Assembly (NCBI RefSeq): GCF_028867935.1
Contig: NZ_JAPQNS010000005.1
Location: 124,001 to 188,000, forward strand
Length of the DNA stretch: 64,000 nucleotides
Origin: Flavobacterium sp. SUN052
Lineage (GTDB): Bacteria; Bacteroidota; Bacteroidia; Flavobacteriales; Flavobacteriaceae
Direction: 5' to 3'
A program made the position numbers and the translations under genes. Below, in pieces: positions 1 to 8,000 of this stretch. The notes beneath the pieces were generated by a model that saw only the letters and a program-made list of their open reading frames with translations, was not told the DNA's origin and made no database searches. Within the stretch, counting starts at the first letter, position 1, and every line of letters begins with the position of its first letter.

Positions 1-1
1 T

Positions 2-274
2 ACCCAAAGCCTTGCGGGGCCTAATCTGCCCCTGATTACCTTAATCCAACCCCTCGACCCACAGAATTTGCCCGTGTTCCAGGTACTGGGCGGGGTTTCG
101 TACGAGCGGTTACAAGTAATAGACCGGATCAATGGTTATGAGATTCGCCGAAATGATTTCAACGTCACGGGTATTTTTACAATTGATCGATTAACGCCTT
201 ATACGATAACTGTAACAGCCGCTACGGGATGTAAGCGGACGGTGCGGGGCTTAATACAGAGCGTAGGCAACTGA
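2..274 (+). CDS. C-terminal tail of a truncated exported protein with the shared C-terminal domain
   Basis: This is the last 90 codons of a gene whose start lies left of the window; the frame is open from base 2. The tail contains LGGVSYERLQVIDRINGYEI and ends with a GCKRTVRG-type motif. The same pattern (LGG-x-S/R..V-x-DRINGYEI...TG...GC-x-RTV-x-G) closes the proteins at 5013, 11319 and 15155. Nothing can be said about the missing N-terminal part. By analogy with its neighbours it is inferred to be a large exported repeat protein. The function of the domain is unknown. It is followed directly by a decayed copy of the same domain. Confidence 0.8.
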   Translation, partial: TQSLAGPNLPLITLIQPLDPQNLPVFQVLGGVSYERLQVIDRINGYEIRRNDFNVTGIFTIDRLTPYTITVTAATGCKRTVRGLIQSVGN

Positions 275-284
275 GCCTGATGGG

Positions 285-412
285 GCTCGGTTGTTGATTT
301 CGCTAGAAAGATAGCAGCAAGGGCGTATTTGCCATAAACGGCTGGGCTTATTCGCCATAACTGTTGCGACGGCTGTAGCCGCACGGTACAGGACATACTG
401 GCCAATCCCTAA
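285..412 (+). pseudogene. Frameshifted relic of the shared C-terminal domain
   Basis: No open frame covers this stretch, but pieces in different frames line up in order with the shared domain. KDSSKGVFAIN is encoded around 312-344, RLGLFAITVAT around 345-370 in another frame, and GCSRTVQDILANP followed by a stop at 371-412 in a third. The intact domain reads TGVFEISRLGPFSVTV...GCSRTVQGILVNP in the protein at 5013. At least two frameshifts and loss of the first half are needed to explain it. It is best read as the remains of another paralogue. Confidence 0.7.
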
Positions 413-502
413 GGGTTGAACAGGCAGATTGCCGCAGAGAGAGAGTTACTCCACCATTCCATTATCCTTTATATTGTTCGTTCCTGTTAAATTTTTCTAT
501 TC

Positions 503-3500
503 ATGCGTGTATCATTTTACCATCAATGGGGTGTCTTTTTGCTGGGTCTGATCCTGGCAAGTCCCCTGGCCAACGCTCAGTCTGGCTTTTTTGAACCCCT
601 CTCGTCGGCGCAGGCGCGCACCGCTACACCCGATGCCGGTAAGTTGGAGCGGTCCGCCGTCTATCGGCTGAAAACAGCTGAACTTCGGACGTATCTGGCC
701 AAAGCTCCGCTTGAGTTTCGCAACAGTACGGCCCCACTCCGGTTGGCGATTCCATTACCTAACGGAACGGTCGAAACGTTCGGCATCCTCGAATCGCCCA
801 TTCTGTCGCCTGCCCTTTCGGTGGTTCACCGGGACATTAAAACCTACACGGGCCGGGGCCTGGCCAACCCAACCTATACCATCCGGTTGAGTCTGACCTC
901 CAGCGGGTTCGATGCCATCATTCTGGGCGTTGAAAACGATGCCGTATATTATTCCAAAATATCGGACAGCCCCGGCAGCGAGGTGTATATGACTTATTTT
1001 GCCCGCGAAGCCAAGCGGGCCTCTGCCGAAGCCCAACCGTTTGGGTTGCGGGCCAAATGCGGAACCGAATCCACTCCGCTCGACGTGAAAACGTTCCCGC
1101 AAGGGCAGGCCCGGCTGGCCAACAATACCGGAACCATGCTGCGTACGTTCCGGCTGGCCGTGGCTACAACGGGCGAGTTCACCCAGCGCAAAGGGGGCGG
1201 CAATGTCAATAACGCCTTCAATGCGGTGGTGAGTTACGTCAACCGGATGAACGCCGTTTATCGCGTTGAACTGAGTGTAGCATTTCAGTTGGTGAGCGGC
1301 ACCAACATCGTGTATGCCAACCCCGCCACCGACCCCTATGATAACAGCAAGCAAAGCCAGATGCTGACTGAGAACCAGAACAACCTGAACGCGGTAATCA
1401 AGCCAGAGAATTATGATGTAGGCCACGTGTTTGGAACATCTGGTGGGTCGGGCGGTGGTATTGCCAGAGCACGCAGCGTTTGCAATGATAACGTGAAGGG
1501 GCAGGGCGTATCGGGCGTGGGCGACGGAAGCTTTGCGGCTGTCTTCGACGATCAACTCATTTCGCACGAGGTGGGTCACCAGTTCGGTATGGACCATACC
1601 TACAACAGTTCGAAGATTGGTGCGTGTACCACCCGCGAGGCCAACTTCTCCGTTGAACCAGGCTCCGGCACAACGATCATGAGTTACGGGTTTACCTGTT
1701 TTGATAATTCGGGCAACAACGATGACTACGAATCAACCTACCTGCCCTTCCTGAATTTTCACACGGTCAGTTATCAGCAGGCTGTCGAGTTCATGGCGAC
1801 CGTTTCGTGCGGCCCGTCAATCGCTACCAACAATGCCGTACCATCCATTGGGCAGTTCCCTGCCAACACAACCATTCCTCGCTCAACGCCGTTTGAATTG
1901 ACTGGAACGGCTACCGATGCCAACGCGGGCGATGTGCTGAGTTATTCGTGGGAAGGTACCAACATTGGCAACGCCGATGATACCACTATTTCGACATTGA
2001 GAAATACGGCGATGCCGCCTTTTTTCCGGAGTTATCCCCCCGTACCCACTGGTACACGGGTTTTCCCGCGTCTGGAGGCCATTCTGAACGGTTCCAACTA
2101 CGCTACCGGCGATAAACTGCCTTCGGTGGGCATTGCCACTACCCACCGCCTGACCGTGCGCGACGGGGTGGGTGGGGTGACCTACCAAACCGTTACCGTT
2201 ACCGTGGACGGAAACGCCGGTCCGTTTCTGGTTACCTCGAACCTCAATGGATCTTATACCGGCGGTACGCAACAGACCATTAACTGGGACGTAGCCAACA
2301 CCACGGCGGCCCCCGTGAACTGCGCCAGCGTAAACATCCAACTCTCGACGGATGGCGGCCGCACCTTCCCCATCACGTTGCTGGCCAACACGCCCAATGA
2401 TGGTACCGAAACCATTACGTTCCCCAACATAACGAACAATCAGTGCCGGATCAGGGTCATGGCCGCCAACAACATATTCTTCGACATATCGAACAGCAAT
2501 TTCACCGTTCTCGACCCCAACAACCAGCCGCCGGTTGCCGTTGCCATTCCGAACCAGACTGGAACACTCGATGTCGCGTTCAGCTATACTGTACCAGCGT
2601 TTACTGACCCTGAAAATCAGGCATTGTCATACCGGGCTATTGGCTTGCCTACCTCGCTGTCGATGAACCCAGACACGCGGGTGATTAGTGGAATGCCTAG
2701 GGCACTTGGGCCTTTTTCGGTCTCCGTAATTGCCACCGACCCCGGCAATGCCACCGCCCTTGGCACGTTTACACTGACCATTAATCCGGGGCCTTTCGTG
2801 CAGTTGGTGGGCAGTTTATCGGCGGGTGCTACTACCGTACTAACCACAGGGGCTATTACTCTGTCGGCCTCAGCTTCGGGGGGGCGACCTCCTTACAAGT
2901 TCGCGTTTGATTATCCTGATGGAAGCATTACGTTTTCCCCTACGTCGGCTACCATTACCGGAATGTCGGCGGGGGTAAAAACGCTGACGGTGGTTGTTAC
3001 GGATAACACGCTGCCCAGCAATCAGACCGTTGTAGCTACAGCGAACGTGACGGTGAATACCCCCGGCGGTGCTCCGGTGGTAGGTGTGGAAGCTACCGAC
3101 GCAACAGCGAGCGAACGCCGAACGACTAACCCAGCAACTGCTTCCAAACAGGCCCGCGTGGCCGCCGATGCGAGTGACGTGGATTCGGGAGTTATCCAGT
3201 TCCAGCGGAACTCGTCGGTGGGGCAGTTAGTTGTCGATTATCGAATCGATGGCTCGGCTATTCCGGGTGTCGATTATGTGCAGCTGCCTGGTTCAATGAC
3301 ATTCCTGGATGGCCAGAGTACGGTTGACGTAGAGATCATTCCTATTGTTGATGACAACAGTTCGGAGCAGGACGAGACCATTATTATCTCGCTTATTGAT
3401 GAAGATGGGTACGACCTTGACCCCGCCGAAGCCTCGGCCACAGTAACTATTGTGGGCGATGTGCCCACGCCGTCTTCGAGCCTTACAATCACAAGTTTTA

Positions 3501-4615
3501 CCTGCAATGGTTCCACCACACAGACGCTTAACCGGGTAGATTTTGTGGTGAGTCGAGCCGATGGTTCGTTTGCGCCCGCCGTTGCCCCGCTGCTGATTGT
3601 AGGCGTAACAGGTAATGGATCGCTTGGAACCCGTTACTCGTTGCCGTTTGACCAGAACGTGAATACACTAACGGTTCAGGATGCAGCTACGCGCTCGGCA
3701 TACTTTACCTGGGATTTCCGGCAAGCCTGTTTGAGTAGTCCGCCTACTTCTACTACCGTGGTGCTCCCTACACCGTCTTCGAGCCTGACCATTACCAGCT
3801 TCACCTGCAACGGTTCTACCGCACAAACGCTCAGTCGGGTAGATTTCGTGATAAGCCGGGCCGATGGTAGTTTCGCCCCTGCGGTTGCTCCGCTGCTGAT
3901 TGTGGGAGTAACGGGCAACGGATCGCTGGGTATGCGGTACTCGCTTCCCTTTGACCAGAATGTAAGTACACTGGCGGTGCAGGATGCGGCTACCCGCTCC
4001 ACTTACTTCGTCTGGGATTTCCGGCAGGCATGTCTGGGCACCCCACCAAGCTCAACTACCACCTCGCCGAGTACTCTGACTATTACCAGCTTCACCTGCA
4101 CCGGCTCCACCAATGCCACGCTTAGCCGGGTAGACTTTGTGGTGGGTCGGACCGATGGTTCATTTGCGCCTGCCGTTGCCCCGCTGCTGATTGTGGGCGC
4201 AACAGGTAATGGATCGCTTGGAACCCGTTACTCGTTGCCGTTTGACCAGAACGTGAATACACTAACGGTTCAGGATGCGGCCACGCGCTCGGCGTACTTT
4301 ACCTGGAACTTCCGGCAAGCCTGTTTGAGCGACAAAGCCCGTCAGAGTGCCGAATTAACCGCCCCTTGGCAGGTGTCGGTGTTAGGCAACCCAACTACGG
4401 CTCAGGTGGAGATATTGGTAACGGGTGCTCAGGGTCAGTCGATCGAGTTAAGTTTGCTCGATGTATCAGGCCGCAAGTTGGTAAGCCGTTACGTAAAGCC
4501 TCAGCTGAATGCGCATCGGGAAACGGTTGATGTATCGGCTCTATCCAGTAATTTGCTCATTTTGCGGGCTACAGACGGGCAACGTAGCCAAACAGTGAAG
4601 ATTGTCAAGCAATGA
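503..4615 (+). CDS. Secreted reprolysin-like metzincin protease with Calx-beta, triple-repeat and T9SS sorting domain
   Basis: A 1370-residue exported zinc protease. Residues 1-25 form a signal peptide ending in ANA-Q. A propeptide-like region follows, then the catalytic domain with HEVGHQFGMDH at 355-365, a full HExxHxxGxxH metzincin site, and a Met-turn TIMSYG with Met393. Ig/cadherin-like segments with NQPPVAVAIPNQTG and FTDPENQ motifs span roughly 440-870. A Calx-beta domain follows at about 880-986 (GVDYVQLPGSMTF, DDNSSEQDETI). Three copies of an unrecognised repeat of about 100 residues lie at 991-1277. The last 80 residues (VLGNPTT...LLDVSGRKL...LRATDGQRSQTVKIVK) are a type A T9SS sorting domain. 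The product is therefore expected outside the cell or on its surface. The substrate is unknown. The ATG at 503 gives an intact signal peptide. Confidence 0.9.
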   Translation: MRVSFYHQWGVFLLGLILASPLANAQSGFFEPLSSAQARTATPDAGKLERSAVYRLKTAELRTYLAKAPLEFRNSTAPLRLAIPLPNGTVETFGILESPILSPALSVVHRDIKTYTGRGLANPTYTIRLSLTSSGFDAIILGVENDAVYYSKISDSPGSEVYMTYFAREAKRASAEAQPFGLRAKCGTESTPLDVKTFPQGQARLANNTGTMLRTFRLAVATTGEFTQRKGGGNVNNAFNAVVSYVNRMNAVYRVELSVAFQLVSGTNIVYANPATDPYDNSKQSQMLTENQNNLNAVIKPENYDVGHVFGTSGGSGGGIARARSVCNDNVKGQGVSGVGDGSFAAVFDDQLISHEVGHQFGMDHTYNSSKIGACTTREANFSVEPGSGTTIMSYGFTCFDNSGNNDDYESTYLPFLNFHTVSYQQAVEFMATVSCGPSIATNNAVPSIGQFPANTTIPRSTPFELTGTATDANAGDVLSYSWEGTNIGNADDTTISTLRNTAMPPFFRSYPPVPTGTRVFPRLEAILNGSNYATGDKLPSVGIATTHRLTVRDGVGGVTYQTVTVTVDGNAGPFLVTSNLNGSYTGGTQQTINWDVANTTAAPVNCASVNIQLSTDGGRTFPITLLANTPNDGTETITFPNITNNQCRIRVMAANNIFFDISNSNFTVLDPNNQPPVAVAIPNQTGTLDVAFSYTVPAFTDPENQALSYRAIGLPTSLSMNPDTRVISGMPRALGPFSVSVIATDPGNATALGTFTLTINPGPFVQLVGSLSAGATTVLTTGAITLSASASGGRPPYKFAFDYPDGSITFSPTSATITGMSAGVKTLTVVVTDNTLPSNQTVVATANVTVNTPGGAPVVGVEATDATASERRTTNPATASKQARVAADASDVDSGVIQFQRNSSVGQLVVDYRIDGSAIPGVDYVQLPGSMTFLDGQSTVDVEIIPIVDDNSSEQDETIIISLIDEDGYDLDPAEASATVTIVGDVPTPSSSLTITSFTCNGSTTQTLNRVDFVVSRADGSFAPAVAPLLIVGVTGNGSLGTRYSLPFDQNVNTLTVQDAATRSAYFTWDFRQACLSSPPTSTTVVLPTPSSSLTITSFTCNGSTAQTLSRVDFVISRADGSFAPAVAPLLIVGVTGNGSLGMRYSLPFDQNVSTLAVQDAATRSTYFVWDFRQACLGTPPSSTTTSPSTLTITSFTCTGSTNATLSRVDFVVGRTDGSFAPAVAPLLIVGATGNGSLGTRYSLPFDQNVNTLTVQDAATRSAYFTWNFRQACLSDKARQSAELTAPWQVSVLGNPTTAQVEILVTGAQGQSIELSLLDVSGRKLVSRYVKPQLNAHRETVDVSALSSNLLILRATDGQRSQTVKIVKQ
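3473..4333 (+). repeat. Three in-frame tandem repeats of about 300 bp inside the metzincin gene
   Basis: Units start near 3473, 3776 and 4070, giving periods of about 303 and 294 bases. Each encodes LTITSFTC-x-GST..., a D-G-SFAPAVAPLLIVG segment, LPFDQNV and FRQAC, with two conserved cysteines. Copies 1 and 3 share a long identical stretch (the bases encoding GNGSLGTRYSLPFDQNVNTL and a little beyond), while copy 2 differs at many silent sites. This suggests conversion or recent copying between the outer units. Confidence 0.85.
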
Positions 4616-4643
4616 CGAAGATCAGCTAAAGCGAAATGCCTGT

Positions 4644-4703
4644 TTTTCTCTGTTCCCTAAAGCGCCACCGAATTATCGGTGGCGCTTTAGGGAACAGAGA
4701 AAA
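4644..4703. terminator. 28-bp perfect inverted repeat after the metzincin gene
   Basis: The left arm 4644-4671 and right arm 4676-4703 are perfectly complementary with a four-base ATTA loop. The arms end in TTTT and AAAA, so the structure could terminate transcription in either direction. It is much longer than an ordinary terminator stem. A similar 21-bp structure follows the gene ending at 10361. Confidence 0.7.
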
Positions 4704-4938
4704 TTTTAGACTTTAAACCGGAATGCCCTGCGACTCGTGCTGGACTGTAGGATGTCCCACCTCGCCGTGGTAGCCATGGCAGAGGTATTGCGCCAGTTGG
4801 TCAAGATGCCCTGTGGGGTAATTTATTTCCTTCCTACTACAGACTGGTGAGACAAGAGTCATCCTAACACGACTCCCTAAAGCTATAAGCGCATACTGTT
4901 TTACGAAAAATATATAAAAATGTCAACGTTGTATTAGG
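4704..4938. other. Intergenic stretch without a gene
   Basis: No convincing coding frame is seen between the inverted repeat and the palindromic module at 4939. A lone AGGTATT, matching half of that palindrome, occurs at 4783-4789. The last 100 bases become AT-rich, as expected of a promoter region. Confidence 0.5.
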
Positions 4939-4991
4939 AAATACCTCGGTCAAGGTATTTTATATCGAATTAATTGCTAAGTTCTTTGGGG
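4939..4991 (+). promoter_or_regulatory. Palindrome plus conserved core upstream of the propeller/beta-helix gene
   Basis: AATACCTCGGTCAAGGTATT (4940-4959) is a palindrome with seven-base arms AATACCT and AGGTATT around six bases. The block GCTAAGTTCTTTGGGG follows at 4976-4991. The same palindrome and the same 16-base block occur at 11239-11290, with exactly the same 15-base offset, upstream of the second beta-helix gene. Distances to the ATG differ (37 and 44 bases from the start of the core), so the core is not a ribosome-binding site. The TTTG in the core fits the end of a Bacteroidota -7 box only partly. I infer a promoter with an operator. Confidence 0.65.
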
Positions 4992-5012
4992 TTTGATTTA
5001 TCACACTGATAT

Positions 5013-8000
5013 ATGCAAACCTCTCTACTTCATTCCCGGCTTCGGGCCGCTTGTTCTTTTAGTTTACTCAGTGGCTCAGCTCGTTTATGGCTATCGCTGC
5101 TGGCGGCCTTGTTGTTTATTCAACCCCTCAGGGCACAAACCATCGCTACGGTAGCCGGAACGGGTGCACAAGGGTATAATGGTGATAACATTCAGGCTAC
5201 TGCTGCCCAGTTAAGTTCACCAAATGCGGTTGTTCTTGATGCGTCGGGCAATATGTTTATTGCGGAAGCCGGCAATAATCGGATTCGTAGGGTTGACAAA
5301 GCAACGGGCGTTATCACCACCATAGCGGGTAATGGGGTGGCAGGCAGTTCGGGTGATAACGGACCGGCTACCAGTGCCCAACTGAACGCACCCGTCGCAC
5401 TGGCCTTCAATAGCAACTATTCTGTTTTGTACATTGCTGACTTCAACAATCACAAGGTTCGCCGGATAGACATAAACTCAGGCACTATTGTAACAGTAGT
5501 TGGTACGGGTACGCCAGGCAGTACGATTGGTTCTGGTAACCCCAATGGTACATCCAGTCAGCTAAACGGTCCCGCCGGTCTGACGGTGGACGGTTCTGAC
5601 CTACTATATATATCCGATCAGCAAAATCATCGAATTCTACGCTATGACAGTCCCTCCTCCTTCCTTTCTTCCTTCGCGGGGACGGGTACGGCGGGTTATA
5701 ACGGGAATAATTCCCCCGCTACTTCGTTTCAGCTAAATACTCCCGGTGGTCTGGCGTTCAATGGGACGAGCGTGTATGTTGCTGATCGGTTAAATCATCG
5801 CGTCCGTAAGATCGACATACCGACTAACTCAATCTCTAACGTAGCGGGTAGTGGTACGGCGGGATATAGTGGCGACGGTGGACAGGCGGGTAGTGCTCAG
5901 TTGAACAGACCAGATGGAATTGCCTTTGATGCTACGGGCAGACTGTATATCGCGGATCGGGATAACCACCGCGTCCGCCGGATGGACCTCTCGAATGGAG
6001 CGGGCCTGATCTTCACAGTAGCAGGAACAGGGACAGCCGGTTTTAGCGGGGATGGCAGTCCGGCCACCAGTGCCCAGCTTAATGAACCCGCTGCGGTAGC
6101 TTTTGACCCTTCGGGAAGCCTGTTTATCGCCGACATTTCCAACCAACGCATTCGCAGACTGAGTAATGCACTAACCGCTGTGGCTCAAGCCCGCCCTAAC
6201 CCCGTTTGCGCAGGTAGCTCAGCGGCTCTGTCCGTCACGGCTACGGGCGGCACGACCCCCTACAGCTACACCTGGGCCGCTCCGGCGGGCGTGGTGCTGT
6301 CGGGCACAAGTACCTCGGCCATCACGGCTACGCCTAAAGCGGGGGTTTCGGGGGTGCAAACGCTCACGATTACCGTGGCCGATGCGGCCTCTACACCCGT
6401 TCGCAGTACGAGCTTAGTGAGCCTGACGGTGAACGCGCCGATTACGGTTGGCATTGCGGCCACACCCTCGCTCACCATCGGCACGGGCCAAAGCACCACG
6501 CTCACGGCTTCGGTACCGGGGGCTACGGGGGCCGTTACGTATGAATGGTCGGCCAACACGGGCGGGGTGGTGTCGAACTCGGTGGTGGTCAACACCGCCG
6601 GAACCTACTCGGTAACGGCCACGTCGGGCGGGTGTTCGGCCACGGCCTCGGCGGTAGTGAGCGTCACGGTTCTGACGTTCTGCAACACGGTGGCCTACGC
6701 AACCCCGGCGGGGGCGGGCCTGAAAAACGGCACCTCGTGGGCCAACGCCATGACGGGTATCGACCTGCCCCCGGCCTTAGCCTCGTCCTGCGCGGGCACT
6801 ACGTTTTTGGTGGGAGCAGGGCTTTACAAACCTACGACCGTCACCACCGACCGGGGAGCCTCGTTTGCCATTGCACCGGGCGTGGAAGTCTACGGCGGCT
6901 ACACGGTGTCGGGTGGGTCGGCCACGCGCGGCCCGGTTAACCCCGTGACAGGTGCGCCCAGCAGCACCACCTTTTCGGGCGATATCGACAACAATAATGT
7001 ACTCAACTCATCGAACACCAGCAGCGTGGTCTCGTTCAGCAATGCCACCGGCAGCACCCGGCTCGACGGGGTGGTGATTACCGAGGGCTACGCCAGTGTG
7101 ATCGACGCGAGCGGGGGCGGCATCCGGGTTGTCGGGACGGGTAGCCCCACGTTGACCAACTGCCTCATCACAGCCAACTACGCCGGTAATCAGGGCGGGG
7201 GGTATTTTCACGACGCGCCCACCAGTCCTATTCTGACCGATTGCGCGTTTACGAGCAACACCGCCACCCTGGGCGGGGCCGTGTTTGTGAACACGTCGAT
7301 TGCGCTGATGGTCAACGGGTTACGGATTCGACAGAACACCGCCCAGGCTAACGGGGGGGGCATTCTGACCAACGGTCCGGTGGTGGTGCAGAGCAGCGAC
7401 ATCAGCCAGAATACGGCGGGTAGCCTCGGCGGGGCCATCTACCTGAACACGGGCAATACGTCGTTGAGTATTACCAGCAGTACGCTGGTGCAGAACCAGA
7501 GTAACGCGCCGGGCGGGGCTATCTCAAATTTAAACAGCATGACCACCACGCTCACCGACGTGTTGATGGACGACAACGTGAGCAGCAGCAACGGCGGTTC
7601 GCTCTATGTGGGCAGCAGCAACTCGCCCCTGACCATGACCAACGTACGGATGCGCCGAAACCGGGCCAACGCACCGGGTGGGGCCGTGTATGCCAACGGG
7701 CCGGTAACGATCACGGGGTCCGACATCAGCCAGAATACCTGCACGAATGGCCCGGGCGGGGCGTTGCACCTCAATACGAGCAGTAGCCTGAGCATCACCA
7801 GCAGTACACTGAGTCAGAACCAGAGCAACGGGCCGGGCGGGGCCGTTAACAGTGCTGCCAGCATGACCGCCACCCTTACCGACGTAGTCATGGACGACAA
7901 CGTGAGCAACGCCAACGGTGGTGCGATGTACATAAGTAGCAGTAACTCACCCCTGACGATGACTAACGTACAAATGCGCCGAAATCGGGCCAACTCACCG

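Noticed and set aside
755-1597. Long open frame on the minus strand inside the metzincin gene
   Set aside because: It overlaps conserved catalytic sequence on the plus strand and its translation resembles no protein; it is a shadow of G+C-rich codon bias.
6545-6940. Plus-strand second frame of 131 codons within the same giant gene
   Set aside because: Gly/Arg/His-rich translation in an alternate frame of a repetitive gene; no sign of an independent product.
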